A stretch of 64,000 bases of DNA from Bacteroidia bacterium (GCA_016787445.1 JAEUTQ010000016.1:58656-122655), one strand, 5' to 3'. Counted from the stretch's first letter, positions 1 to 9,345 are shown. Program-made: numbers and translations. Notes: generated from the sequence alone by a model not told the origin.

Positions 1-1937
1 AGTTTATCAACGTAATTCAACAAATTATTTTTCTCATAACCTTCTTTATTTTCCTGTGGCGTATCCATATATCGTTCTCCATACATAATCTCATAATAAC
101 TCCAATCAATTACCGGACCACCGGCAGCGCCAACCTTAAAAATGCCGGCATTCCGTGTCATTAAACTGGTTGTCATAAATCCGCCGTAACTCCAGCCGTG
201 TACACCTAAACGATTGACATCAACATAAGGCAGAGATTTTAAGTAATCTACACCTTTTAATTGATCTTCCATTTCTTTGGTGCCTAGCTGACGGAAAATA
301 GCTTGTTCAAAATCTTTTCCGCGATAAGACGTGCCTCTTCCGTCTAATGTAAATACAATAAACCCTTTTTGTGCCATGTATTGATACCATACTTCGCCTC
401 CCGCCATCCAGGAATTAGTAACCAACTGCGAGTGCGGACCGTTATAAAGATAAACCAGTACAGGGTATTTTTTCGTGCTGTCAAAATCAACCGGTTTAAA
501 CATTCGGCAATATAAATCTGTGCCTTCGTTGTTTTTAATTGTAAATAAATTCCATTTACCTGTTTTGTATTCTTTCAATGGATTGTCTGCTTTGAATATG
601 TTAACTGCTTTTTTTGATTTCGTATTTACAACATAATATTCGCGTGGTGTATAGCAGGAAGAAAAATTATCAATAATGTAATTTCCTTTTTTGTCCATTA
701 TTGCACCATGGAAACCGTCGCCGCTGGTTAATCGGTTTAATTTTCCACTGGCTATTTCTACGCTATAGAAATCCTGATTAATTGGTCCTTGTTCGTTAGC
801 GTGGAAGAAAAAGCGTGTAAAATTTTCGTCAAATCCGGAAACATCTTTTATCTCCCATTTACCTTTTGTTAATTGTTTAATTAATTTTCCATCGATACTA
901 TAAAGATAAGCATGACGGTAACCATCCCTGCGGCTCATCCAGATGAATTGTTTGCCATCTCCAATAGAAAACATAGGGTGTAAGGGCTCCGTATATTTTT
1001 CATCCTTCTCATTAAAAAGGGATTTTACGAAATCACCACTTATAACGTCGTATTCATTAAGCCACATGTCATTTTGTTCGCGGTTCAATAGCGCTACATA
1101 AATATTTTTTTCATTCGGACTCCATGCAATATTGGTATAATATTGATCACGCGGACCGCCATTTTTAATGTACCATGTTTTGCCGGTAGAAATTTCATAA
1201 ATACCAACCGTTACATAATGGCTTTTGTTACCCGCCATTGGGTATTTCATGTTTTTATTTTCAGCCGGATATGTTGTCCAGTCGATGATAGGGTAATCTG
1301 TAACATCGGTTTGGTCCATTCGATAAAAGGCGAGGTAATTTCCTTTTGGACTCCAATAAGTTCCTTTATGAATTCCAAACTCATCACGGTGTACAGACTT
1401 TCCATAAACAATGTTGTAAGAGCCGTCGTTTGTTATCTGAACTTCTTTCCCATTTACATTAATAAACAGATTATTTTCTTTGGTAAAAGCAAAAGTTTCC
1501 TCATTAAATGCGTCATAGGATTCTAAACTTTTATTTTCATTTTTACGAGTTGATTCACTGATAGATTTAGAGGAAGTGTTGTAAATAAACTCCAACTTAC
1601 CGTTATTAATATAAAGTTCATTTGCGTTTTTCCATTCAATAAAGCCAAGTCCTTTTAAGGTATCTTTACCGGCCGCTTTAAAAAGTTTATTTAATTCTCC
1701 AGCACTCACTAAATCTGAAATTTTAGCAGAAGCATTATCTCCAATTTTGATTACATTATTATCAATATAACTGAATTTATCGACACCGGTTACAAATTGT
1801 AAATTTTGTAAACGCTTAGGTGCAAGTACAGAGCGGCCTTTTAAAACTGCGTCCTGAATGGTAAGTAACTTATTTTGCGCAAACGTAACATTGAAACTGA
1901 GGATTGCGAAAAGCAGAGTAAATGCCTTTTTTATCAT
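1..1937 (-). CDS. DPP-IV-type prolyl oligopeptidase (S9 family), C-terminus off the window
   Basis: This is an exported serine peptidase of the S9B/DPP-IV family, which removes dipeptides from peptide N-termini, usually in the periplasm or at the outer surface. The ATG at 1937 starts a signal peptide ending near FAQ. A long beta-propeller region follows (N-terminal DPP-IV domain), then an alpha/beta-hydrolase domain. The nucleophile motif GWSYGG is visible, with Ser about residue 583 (codon at 189-191). The catalytic Asp and His normally lie about 75 and 107 residues further on and are therefore beyond base 1. The reading frame is open to the window edge. No operon partner is visible, and the next gene is divergent. 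Confidence 0.93.
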   Translation of the reverse strand, partial: MIKKAFTLLFAILSFNVTFAQNKLLTIQDAVLKGRSVLAPKRLQNLQFVTGVDKFSYIDNNVIKIGDNASAKISDLVSAGELNKLFKAAGKDTLKGLGFIEWKNANELYINNGKLEFIYNTSSKSISESTRKNENKSLESYDAFNEETFAFTKENNLFINVNGKEVQITNDGSYNIVYGKSVHRDEFGIHKGTYWSPKGNYLAFYRMDQTDVTDYPIIDWTTYPAENKNMKYPMAGNKSHYVTVGIYEISTGKTWYIKNGGPRDQYYTNIAWSPNEKNIYVALLNREQNDMWLNEYDVISGDFVKSLFNEKDEKYTEPLHPMFSIGDGKQFIWMSRRDGYRHAYLYSIDGKLIKQLTKGKWEIKDVSGFDENFTRFFFHANEQGPINQDFYSVEIASGKLNRLTSGDGFHGAIMDKKGNYIIDNFSSCYTPREYYVVNTKSKKAVNIFKADNPLKEYKTGKWNLFTIKNNEGTDLYCRMFKPVDFDSTKKYPVLVYLYNGPHSQLVTNSWMAGGEVWYQYMAQKGFIVFTLDGRGTSYRGKDFEQAIFRQLGTKEMEDQLKGVDYLKSLPYVDVNRLGVHGWSYGGFMTTSLMTRNAGIFKVGAAGGPVIDWSYYEIMYGERYMDTPQENKEGYEKNNLLNYVDK

Positions 1938-1993
1938 AATTTTTAAGTTTAAATTAGAGCATTAAAGGTAAGTATAAAATAGTTATCTCATCC

Positions 1994-2488
1994 TTGCTAA
2001 TCGGCTATTTATTTTTGCATTTTATAGCGGTTTTAGCCTATGCATTTCCGGGTAAGGAGGAGCATAAGTTGAAGTTCTATGTCTTCCCTTATATCTATCC
2101 CTATTTTCATCAAAACTGGAGCATGTTTGTTCCTGTTCCAACTCAAAATTTTAATGTGTATGTTAAGATTAAGGGTGAAGACTGGAAAGATATTATATAC
2201 GATATAAATTCAAAACATCAGGCGAATCGATTTGGGGGAAATGAAGCCACTTTACTGGCTTTGTCTAGCGCACTACGATTTTATTCTTCAGCAATAAAGG
2301 AAGAGAAATCAGGAATAATGCCAAATGATAGATCAAATATAAATTTTGAGGTGGTAAAGAAAATTATAAATGGTTATTTAATATCACAAAATAAAAAATG
2401 GCCGGAAGGCATGGATATCATTATTCAAATTAGATATGCAAACAGCGAAGTAAATTTTGCACATTATTATAAAGGAGTAATTGAATAA
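1994..2488 (+). CDS. DUF5819-like membrane-anchored protein paired with an HTTM protein
   Basis: The product has one N-terminal hydrophobic segment followed by a soluble domain containing a FHQNWSMFVPVP motif. That motif resembles proteins of unknown function (DUF5819 type) often encoded beside HTTM-domain membrane proteins. The family assignment is from memory. The start is uncertain: there is no ATG, and the frame stays open upstream to a TAG at 1955. TTG at 1994 fits directly before the membrane segment, but a start further upstream among ATT or ATA codons is possible. The gene overlaps the HTTM gene by 8 bases, suggesting translational coupling. Confidence 0.75.
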   Translation: MLIGYLFLHFIAVLAYAFPGKEEHKLKFYVFPYIYPYFHQNWSMFVPVPTQNFNVYVKIKGEDWKDIIYDINSKHQANRFGGNEATLLALSSALRFYSSAIKEEKSGIMPNDRSNINFEVVKKIINGYLISQNKKWPEGMDIIIQIRYANSEVNFAHYYKGVIE

Positions 2489-3317
2489 AGTAATAACATA
2501 TTTATTCGGGGATTACAGAGCAATCAACGAAGTTAAGTGGACGCAACGTCTTTTAGCTCTGTATATATTATATAAATGTTGGTATTGGCTATTTAACTTC
2601 ACACTTCTTTTTAGCGAAAACTCTCTGGTTTATTACCGACAAGTGGATTTGTCGCTGTGGCGCAGACCGGCTTTCTTACTCTATAATTCTTTGTCGGATA
2701 ATTTGTCTCTGGCATTTATAATTATTAGTTGCGCGTGTGCGATCTTGATTTTATTCGGAAGTAAATTCAAAAGAATCTTATTTTTCATTCTATGGTTTAG
2801 TATAACTAACATCCATAATAAGGTGTTTTCCATGCTCACCGGTGGGGATATTTTGTTTCAGCATTTTTTATTTTTTGCAGCTTTCCTGAGTTCAGAACGT
2901 GTTAACTCCGATTGGGATAAAGCCTTGCATAATACCGGTGTCCTTGCATTGCGAATCCAATTATGTATTGTTTATTTTTATGCCGGCTTTGCTAAATTAC
3001 TGGATGCAGATTGGATGAGTGGCGATGCAATTAACGATTCATTAATGATTCATGATTACAGTTTGCCTATTTATTATAGTGGTTTAGGTGGTTTAGGTGT
3101 GTTTCTGAATTATACGGTTCTTGCTTATCAGCTTCTATTCTCAATTTTGGTGTGGAATCAAAAAATCAAAAAGTGGTTTTTATTATTGGGAATTATTCAG
3201 CACGCTTTTATTGGAATAGCCATGGGTTTACCAACTTTTGGATTGGTAATGATAATTGCGTACGCGATTTTTTATGTGCCGTTTGAATCAAAAGAACAAA
3301 GAGTTTTTACATCTTGA
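2481..3317 (+). CDS. HTTM / vitamin K-dependent gamma-carboxylase-like integral membrane protein
   Basis: A polytopic membrane protein of 278 residues. It contains the stretch NIHNKVFSMLTGGDILFQHF and a later YFYAGFAKLLDADWMSGDAI, both typical of the HTTM (horizontally transferred transmembrane) family related to vitamin K-dependent gamma-carboxylase. Bacterial members are mostly of unknown activity, and this one is short, lacking the lumenal beta-rich part of the animal carboxylase. The start is TTG at 2481, three bases after a GGAG, inside the end of the upstream gene. The two genes probably form a small operon and may act as one membrane complex (inference). Confidence 0.8.
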   Translation: MNKVITYLFGDYRAINEVKWTQRLLALYILYKCWYWLFNFTLLFSENSLVYYRQVDLSLWRRPAFLLYNSLSDNLSLAFIIISCACAILILFGSKFKRILFFILWFSITNIHNKVFSMLTGGDILFQHFLFFAAFLSSERVNSDWDKALHNTGVLALRIQLCIVYFYAGFAKLLDADWMSGDAINDSLMIHDYSLPIYYSGLGGLGVFLNYTVLAYQLLFSILVWNQKIKKWFLLLGIIQHAFIGIAMGLPTFGLVMIIAYAIFYVPFESKEQRVFTS

Positions 3318-3338
3318 TATTATTACTATCTTCGCCTC

Positions 3339-4428
3339 ATGTTTACATCCGACCAATTAAAAGACCTGAATGATCGCCATGGTGCCTTAAGGGGGTATCT
3401 TTGACTACGATCGTAAGTTGCGAGAAATAGAAGAACTCGAAGAAAAAGCTGCGGATCCCAATTTCTGGAATGATCCAAAGAAAGCCGAACAGATTTTAAA
3501 GGAAACAAAGCTCAAAAAGAACTGGACTAGTTCGTATGATGAATTAACGCGTGCAGTAGACGATACTAATACGCTATATGAATTCTATAAATCGGGCGAT
3601 GCTACAGAAGAGGAAACTCAAGCGCAGTTTAATACGGCTTTAAAATTATTAGAGAACATTGAATTTAAGAATATGCTGCGCGGCGAAGAAGACGCATTAA
3701 GTTGTGTGCTTCAAATTAATGCCGGTGCCGGTGGAACTGAAAGTTGTGATTGGGCTAGCATGTTGTTACGGATGTACGCAATGTGGGCTGAAAAGCACGG
3801 TTACAAAATTACACAGTTGGATTATAATGAAGGTGATGTGGCAGGGATTAAATCCGTTTCCATTCAAATAGATGGTGATTTCGCTTATGGCTATTTGAAA
3901 GGGGAGAATGGTGTTCATCGTTTGGTGCGCATCAGTCCGTTTGATTCTAATGCAAAACGCCATACTTCATTTGCTTCCGTGTATGTTTACCCTGTAGTGG
4001 ATGATAGCATCGAAATAAATATTCATCCGAATGATATTGAAATGAGCACGGCGAGAAGTGGTGGCGCGGGTGGACAAAACGTAAATAAAGTAGAGACCAA
4101 AGTTCAGATATTACATAAGCCTACAGGAATTGTTGTTGTTTGTCAGGTTGAGCGTTCTCAATTAGCAAACCGTGAACGCGCTATGCAGATGTTGAAATCA
4201 CAGTTGTATGAATTGGAAATGCGTAAGCGCAATGAATCGAAAGCTGCTATTGAAGAGGGTAAAATGAAAATTGAATGGGGTTCTCAAATTCGTTCATATG
4301 TTTTACATCCTTATAAAATGGTGAATGATGTGCGAACCGAATTAAAAATTACGGATGCAGAATCAGTACTGGATGGGGAATTAGATGAGTTAATTAAAGC
4401 CTATCTGATGCAATACGGTAGTAAGTAA
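3339..4428 (+). CDS. prfB: Peptide chain release factor 2, with programmed +1 frameshift
   Basis: RF2 recognises UGA and UAA stop codons and releases the nascent peptide. Translation starts at ATG 3339 and runs 21 codons to CTT (3399-3401). It meets an in-frame UGA at 3402-3404 and continues in the +1 frame from GAC at 3403, giving 362 residues. The SPF tripeptide that reads the stop codon is present ([11 protein letters not shown]), and so is the GGQ catalytic loop ([10 protein letters not shown]). Annotators that ignore the shift would start this gene near 3418 and lose the N-terminus. It is autoregulated by RF2 level through the shift, as known for E. coli. The next gene, gldM, is on the same strand after 106 bases. 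Confidence 0.97.
3387..3405 (+). promoter_or_regulatory. prfB: prfB programmed +1 ribosomal frameshift site
   Basis: The site reads TTA AGG GGG TAT CTT TGA C. It has an internal Shine-Dalgarno-like AGGGGG (3390-3395) three bases before the slippery CTT, then the UGA stop followed by C, which is the weakest termination context. This matches the classical RF2 autoregulatory element base for base in its key parts. Low RF2 favours slippage, and high RF2 favours termination after 21 residues. Confidence 0.96.
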
Positions 4429-4534
4429 ACGCACCATCCCTTTTTAATAACGTACCAAAAAAATATAGTTACAGTCTGTAACATTTTATTTTGCTTAGCC
4501 ATTATATAGGGCATAACCCCTAAATTTTATTACC

Positions 4535-6214
4535 ATGGCCGGCGCAAAAGAATCCCCACGTCAGAAAATGATTGGCATGATGTATTTAGTGTTAACCTGT
4601 TTGTTAGCGCTAAATGTTTCCAAAGACATTTTAAAAGGTTTTGTTACAGTAAACGAAAGTCTGGAAAAAACAAACCAATCCATGCAGCTTAGCAATGAAC
4701 AAATGTTGAGTGCATTTGAAGAAGCGGCAAAACAAAATAAATCAGCAAAGGCTTATTATGAAAAAGCTATTGAAAGTCAAAAGAAAACCGCTGCAGTTAT
4801 CGCTTATATCGAGCAAATGAAGAAAAAACTGATTGAAGTAACAGAAAAAGTAGATAAGAATATTGCTGATACCATGCGATTGCGCTTTGTTGAGAAAATG
4901 GATGATTACGACATTCCAACGTATCAATTGATTGGTTCGGATGAAACAAAGCCAAGTGAGGGTGCGTTTTCCGCAAAAGAACTCAGAGGGAAACTAAGCC
5001 ATTTGCATTCAGAATTATTGGCGTTAATAGAAGGAATGAATAAAAATAAATCTACACTTCTACCAAAAAAAGATTACGAAGCGCTTAAAACAAAAATCGG
5101 AATTATTAAGCCGGTTGACACCAATGAAATGGAGGACGATATTAAAGTAACCTGGGAGATTCAAAATTTTTACCATTTGCCTTTAGCGGCGGTTGTTACA
5201 AATCTTAGTAAAATTCAATCTGATATTAAGAATGTAGAAACGGAAATGATTAATCAACTGGCTGCGGCTTCCGGTAAACTAGTCGTGAAGTTTGATAAGT
5301 TTGCCGCTAAAGTCGTGGCACCATCGAAGTACATCAGAAGTGGTGAAAATTTTACTGCAGATATTATTTTGTCTGCTTCTTCCAGCGATTTCAAAGATGA
5401 CAATATGCAAATATTAATGGGTGCAAAGTATGATCCTGTAACAAAAAGTTTGATTGAGCCGGGTACACCATTGCCTTTAGTTGGAGGCATGGGAAAAGTG
5501 GATTTAAAAACAAGCGGACAAGGACAACAAAATTTATCCGGAGTAATAAAATTTAAAAATGGAAAAGGTGAAATTGAATATTTTCCATTCGAAGAAAATT
5601 ATATGGTAGCCGCTCCTGCAGCTGCTGTTTCCGCCGACAATATGAATGTGTTATATGCAGGTTTATCGAATCCTATTACTATCAGCGCGGCCGGAGTGGC
5701 GCCCACCAATTTAGTTGCAAAAGTAAACGGGAATACAGCGCCATTAATTCCTGCAGGAAACGGCAAGTACACAATTACACCTGTTACAACGGGCACATGT
5801 GAAGTTGCAGTATATTCAAGGGAAGCCGATGGTTCTCTTAAATCACAAGGCGCGCCTTCGAAATTCCGAATCAAATCTTTGCCTGTACCATTTGTAAAAA
5901 TAAACGGTAAATATGTGTTTGGAACATTTGATATGAAAAAATTAGAAGCAAGTTCGCTGGGTGCAATTGCAGCCGATATTCCGGGTTTTGATTTAAATGC
6001 CAAATTTAAAGTGAAGTCGTTTGTAGTAAGTGTATTGAATAACGGTACTATTAATGATTACAAATGCACCGGAAACAATTTATCTGAAGACGCTAAAAGA
6101 GCCATTAGCAAGTTAAAATCGGGGAGTAAAATATTTATTGAGGACATTATCGCTATGGATCCCACTCAAAAGGAAGTACCATTGTCAAACGTAACTATCA
6201 GGTTAAAAGGCTAG
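4535..6214 (+). CDS. gldM: Gliding motility / type 9 secretion motor protein GldM
   Basis: GldM is the periplasmic shaft subunit of the proton-driven GldLM motor that powers T9SS and gliding. The N-terminus MAGAKESPRQKMIGMMYLVL is diagnostic: Arg9 sits just before the single transmembrane helix (about residues 11-30), where it pairs with a GldL glutamate in characterised motors. The rest is periplasmic, with a coiled-coil-rich section (about 40-200) and then beta-rich domains. At 559 residues it is slightly longer than the roughly 515 usual in Flavobacterium. The usual neighbours gldK, gldL and gldN are not adjacent: prfB lies upstream and a hydrolase downstream. Confidence 0.95.
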   Translation: MAGAKESPRQKMIGMMYLVLTCLLALNVSKDILKGFVTVNESLEKTNQSMQLSNEQMLSAFEEAAKQNKSAKAYYEKAIESQKKTAAVIAYIEQMKKKLIEVTEKVDKNIADTMRLRFVEKMDDYDIPTYQLIGSDETKPSEGAFSAKELRGKLSHLHSELLALIEGMNKNKSTLLPKKDYEALKTKIGIIKPVDTNEMEDDIKVTWEIQNFYHLPLAAVVTNLSKIQSDIKNVETEMINQLAAASGKLVVKFDKFAAKVVAPSKYIRSGENFTADIILSASSSDFKDDNMQILMGAKYDPVTKSLIEPGTPLPLVGGMGKVDLKTSGQGQQNLSGVIKFKNGKGEIEYFPFEENYMVAAPAAAVSADNMNVLYAGLSNPITISAAGVAPTNLVAKVNGNTAPLIPAGNGKYTITPVTTGTCEVAVYSREADGSLKSQGAPSKFRIKSLPVPFVKINGKYVFGTFDMKKLEASSLGAIAADIPGFDLNAKFKVKSFVVSVLNNGTINDYKCTGNNLSEDAKRAISKLKSGSKIFIEDIIAMDPTQKEVPLSNVTIRLKG

Positions 6215-6272
6215 AAGATCTTTTAAAAGTTTATATCACAAATTTCTACCGGGGATGTGCTAAATTTATGTT

Positions 6273-6917
6273 GTGAAAACAGTTTACGCCATTCCCGGTT
6301 TAGCTACAACAGAAGAGTTGTTTCAGTTTACGCATTTAAGTAATGCGCGTTTAAAAGTGTTGAGTTGGCCTGAGATTACAAGTCAGGATACACTGCAGTC
6401 ATACGCTAAGAAATTTCTCGATCAAATTGACACGTCACATCCTTTTTATTTATTGGGTGTTTCATTCGGGGGCATGCTTTGTTCCGAAATCTCATTATTG
6501 ATTAAGCCCGAGAAAACTATTTTAATATCGAGTTGTAAGTGTAGTAAAGAACTAGCACCTATGCTTAAATTGTTTCGTCAGCTTCCTTTATACAGTTTAA
6601 TGAATGATAAAATGTTGAAGCGTATGACAAAAAATTCGCGATGGATTTTAGGTTTCGAGAAAAAATTCATGCCGGAATTTTTAAGTATGGTAAATTCGAT
6701 GAGGCCCGGATATATCAAGAACAGCATACATTGTATTGTTAATTGGAAACAACATAATTGTCATCGTCCCGATATAATTCATATTCATGGTGAGGCCGAC
6801 AGGTTATTGACATTTGGAAGCGTGAAAGCAAATTTTACTATTAAGGGCGGTAATCACGCCATGATTATAAACAGATCCCATGAAATTAATCACCTTTTAA
6901 ATCAAATTATTGTATGA
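6273..6917 (+). CDS. Small alpha/beta hydrolase
   Basis: A 214-residue alpha/beta-hydrolase fold protein with a recognisable triad: nucleophile Ser64 in GVSFGG, Asp176 in HGEAD and His195 in GGNHAM. The substrate cannot be told from the sequence; esterase or thioesterase is possible. There is no signal peptide, so it is cytoplasmic. The start is GTG at 6273, because the ATG at 6268 runs into a stop two codons later. It overlaps the next gene by ATGA (6914-6917), so the two are likely translated together. Confidence 0.85.
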   Translation: MKTVYAIPGLATTEELFQFTHLSNARLKVLSWPEITSQDTLQSYAKKFLDQIDTSHPFYLLGVSFGGMLCSEISLLIKPEKTILISSCKCSKELAPMLKLFRQLPLYSLMNDKMLKRMTKNSRWILGFEKKFMPEFLSMVNSMRPGYIKNSIHCIVNWKQHNCHRPDIIHIHGEADRLLTFGSVKANFTIKGGNHAMIINRSHEINHLLNQIIV

Positions 6918-7267
6918 TCATATATCATAATACACGTTGTTCGAAGAGCAGAGAAGTTTTGGAATTGTTGAATAAAAACAAATGTGAAGTTGAGATTCGT
7001 GAATACTTGAAGCAACCTCCGACTAAAAAGGAATTAAAGGAACTTCTTGCTAAATTGGGATGTAAGCCCATTGATATTATCCGCAAGAAGGAGGAAATAT
7101 TTATTAAGAAATTCGCGAATAAGAAGTTTACCGATGCGGAGTGGATACAAATTCTGACGGAGCATCCGGTTTTAATAGAGCGTCCGATTGTGATAGATGG
7201 TTACAAAGCGGTAATAGGTCGCCCTACCGAATTAGTATTAGAGTTAATTAAGAGAAAAAAAGCTTAA
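6914..7267 (+). CDS. arsC: ArsC-family reductase (arsenate reductase / Spx-like fold)
   Basis: A 117-residue thioredoxin-fold protein of the ArsC family. The redox Cys9 is in NTRCSKSRE, and the family arginines are at R90 (ERPIV) and R103 (GRPTE), matching the arsenate-binding residues of glutaredoxin-linked ArsC. No ars operon genes are nearby (no efflux pump, no ArsR), so the physiological role may be general and arsenate reduction is family knowledge only. It is co-transcribed with the upstream hydrolase, and its stop codon overlaps that of the convergent lytic transglycosylase (TTAA 7264-7267). Confidence 0.85.
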   Translation: MIIYHNTRCSKSREVLELLNKNKCEVEIREYLKQPPTKKELKELLAKLGCKPIDIIRKKEEIFIKKFANKKFTDAEWIQILTEHPVLIERPIVIDGYKAVIGRPTELVLELIKRKKA

Positions 7268-8754
7268 CGGACTTTTAGCGTTTGTCCGATAGCCAGCTTT
7301 GAATTTTTATTCAATTTATTTAATTGCATTAATTCATCTACACTTACACCGTATTTTTTAGAGATACTGTATAAGCTTTCCCCGCTTTTCACTTTATGTG
7401 TTGTTGCGTTTTTCGACGCTGTGTTTTTAACAGCGGTTTTGGCAGGAGAAGAATTAACGGCTAATTTTTTATTGTCAGTGGTATCAGAAGCTGATTCGGA
7501 TTTAGTTACTGCCAGATTATCTACTTTGCCGTCATCTTTTTTAGGCACATAAATAACTAATTTCTTTCCGGGACGAATTCCTTTTTTTCCGATGTAATTC
7601 CAGGTTTTAATATCCGCCACTGTCACGCCGTACTTGCGCGCAATATCACTTAAGCGCTGCCCTGATTTAACCACATGTGTAAGTTGAACTTCTTTTACAG
7701 TTGTTTCTACTTCTGTCTCGTGTTGAGCTTTAATCGCTGCATAAATTTCCTGTTCGTTGGTTAAGAAAAATCCGATTTTACTTTTCGGTAAACAAAGCGC
7801 GTTTCCGCCTGCAGGAATGATATCTTTTCGGTACTGCGGATTAAAATATTTTATTTCGTCATATGGAATATCCAGTGACAAACTGATTTGTGAGAAAGTC
7901 ATTTGTTCTTTAAGAACAACCGTGTCTACTTCAAAATAAGTTTTTTTAGGAACTGCAGGATAAATGTTGTGCTCGGCATAATAAGTCATGGCATAATTAG
8001 CTGCAATAAAAGCAGGCACGTATCCTTGAGTTTCCCTTGGTAAAAACGGACGGATCTCCCAATAGGTTTTCTTTCCACCGGAGCGACGAATGGCTTTACT
8101 GATTGTACCCGGACCGGCATTGTAAGCTGCCAAAACCATTTGCCAATCGTTAAACAAATCATACAATGCCTTTAAATACTCAGCAGCAGCAACGGTTGCT
8201 TTGTATGGATCACTGCGTTGATCAACATAGGAAGTAACATTTAAGCCGTACATTTTTCCTGTAGGATACATAAATTGCCATAAGCCTTGGGCACCGGCAT
8301 GTGAGCGGGCATTGGGGTTTAAAGCAGATTCAATAACGGCTAAATGTTTTAATTCGAGTGGAATATTATAACGGTCGAGTACTTGCTCAAACATTGGATA
8401 ATAAAGTTGCGAAATACCGAGCATACGGCTCATGAGTTCACGTTTGCGATTAAGGTATAAATCGATAAAACCACGAACGTGAGAATTGTACACTAAATCA
8501 AATGGAGAAGCGGCATCCAATTTTGCGAGACGCGCTTCATAAATGAAATCATCAAACTTAGGAATGCTGTCGTAAGCGTAATTGAATTTATTTTTAGGAT
8601 GTACCGGCTTGGTAAAAGCCATTTCCAGCACTTTTTTGTTTTCTAAACTATCCAACATAGCAGCAATAGGATCGTCGGGCGTTAATATTTGGGATTTGGT
8701 AATTCCAAATAGTGCCGTAAAAACGAAGATGGCTATGTGTTTTAAATTCTTCAT
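7264..8754 (-). CDS. MltD-like lytic murein transglycosylase with LysM repeats
   Basis: An exported peptidoglycan-cleaving enzyme. It has a signal peptide (about 1-21), an SLT goose-lysozyme-like domain (about 115-265) with catalytic Glu142 in AVIESALNP, and the AYNAGPG and GLWQFM motifs. A degenerate LysM-like stretch near 275-325 is followed by two clear LysM modules (359-403 and 452-495) joined by a Lys/Ser/Thr/Ala linker. LysM modules bind glycan strands. The length of 496 residues is normal for MltD-type proteins. The gene is transcribed alone and overlaps the convergent arsC-like gene by four bases. Confidence 0.93.
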   Translation of the reverse strand: MKNLKHIAIFVFTALFGITKSQILTPDDPIAAMLDSLENKKVLEMAFTKPVHPKNKFNYAYDSIPKFDDFIYEARLAKLDAASPFDLVYNSHVRGFIDLYLNRKRELMSRMLGISQLYYPMFEQVLDRYNIPLELKHLAVIESALNPNARSHAGAQGLWQFMYPTGKMYGLNVTSYVDQRSDPYKATVAAAEYLKALYDLFNDWQMVLAAYNAGPGTISKAIRRSGGKKTYWEIRPFLPRETQGYVPAFIAANYAMTYYAEHNIYPAVPKKTYFEVDTVVLKEQMTFSQISLSLDIPYDEIKYFNPQYRKDIIPAGGNALCLPKSKIGFFLTNEQEIYAAIKAQHETEVETTVKEVQLTHVVKSGQRLSDIARKYGVTVADIKTWNYIGKKGIRPGKKLVIYVPKKDDGKVDNLAVTKSESASDTTDNKKLAVNSSPAKTAVKNTASKNATTHKVKSGESLYSISKKYGVSVDELMQLNKLNKNSKLAIGQTLKVR

Positions 8755-8892
8755 CAGTTTAGTAGGTTCTCCGTATTTAGTATTACGCTAAAAACAAGAA
8801 CAAGTTACATAGTTATTAAATAAAAAGCGGTTTTCCAATTAACAAGTATAAAAAAAGAAGGAAGAAAGTCCTCGTTAAAGAATATTAATTTT

Positions 8893-8900
8893 TAACTTTG
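8893..8900 (+). promoter_or_regulatory. -7 promoter element TAACTTTG
   Basis: An exact match to the Bacteroidota -7 consensus TAnnTTTG, ending only four bases before the GTG start at 8905. The transcript would begin at or next to the start codon, so it is predicted leaderless. No clear -33 TTTG at the usual 19-21 base distance. Confidence 0.5.
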
Positions 8901-8904
8901 AGAT

Positions 8905-9345
8905 GTGAAAAAGCAAAAAGAAGATATTCCTGTGCATTATTTTGAGCGTAATCTGCTTGTTGTAGCGGTATTTATGGCAATTACTGCCACTTTTTCCTAT
9001 TTCACATATTCCTACTTCATAATTGTGCATCCTTTGTCATTTGTATTGGCGGTGCCTGCGGTAATTTTTGCATTTCAAACATTGTGGTTAATGTTGAATC
9101 CGTATGCAGTTATTTATGAAGATAAGTTTGAAATCAAGCGTTCTATTTTCAGTAATAAGTTTTGGTATTTTATCGATATTAAAAGCGTAGGGGAGGTAAA
9201 TAAGAAAGGGTTTAATATCACCTACAATGATGATGAAGTAGAGCCGATTTCTACATTCGGAATTCGCTCTTCAAACAAGCAGGCTTTTCGCGATGCCGTA
9301 AATAAATTTGTGTGTAAGAGCCTGGTTGTTGATCGAGCGGATTAA
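8905..9345 (+). CDS. Two-helix membrane protein with PH-like cytoplasmic domain, function unknown
   Basis: The 146-residue product has two hydrophobic helices (about 18-38 and 43-65) followed by a short beta-rich domain (about 70-135). That layout resembles bacterial PH-domain membrane proteins (YdbT/YcxB-like). I do not recognise a specific family. The start is GTG at 8905, because the ATG two bases earlier meets TGA at once. It is convergent with selD, and their stops overlap by TTAA at 9342-9345. Confidence 0.7.
   Translation: MKKQKEDIPVHYFERNLLVVAVFMAITATFSYFTYSYFIIVHPLSFVLAVPAVIFAFQTLWLMLNPYAVIYEDKFEIKRSIFSNKFWYFIDIKSVGEVNKKGFNITYNDDEVEPISTFGIRSSNKQAFRDAVNKFVCKSLVVDRAD

Noticed and set aside
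1143..1526. A 127-codon plus-strand frame opposite the DPP-IV-like gene
   Set aside because: It lies wholly antisense to a clear coding sequence and has no recognisable features.
3418..4428. prfB starting at a TTG at 3418
   Set aside because: The frameshift site and the upstream 21 codons give the normal RF2 N-terminus, so the gene starts at 3339.
5599..6003. A 134-codon minus-strand frame opposite gldM
   Set aside because: It is antisense to the conserved gldM frame and has no independent support.
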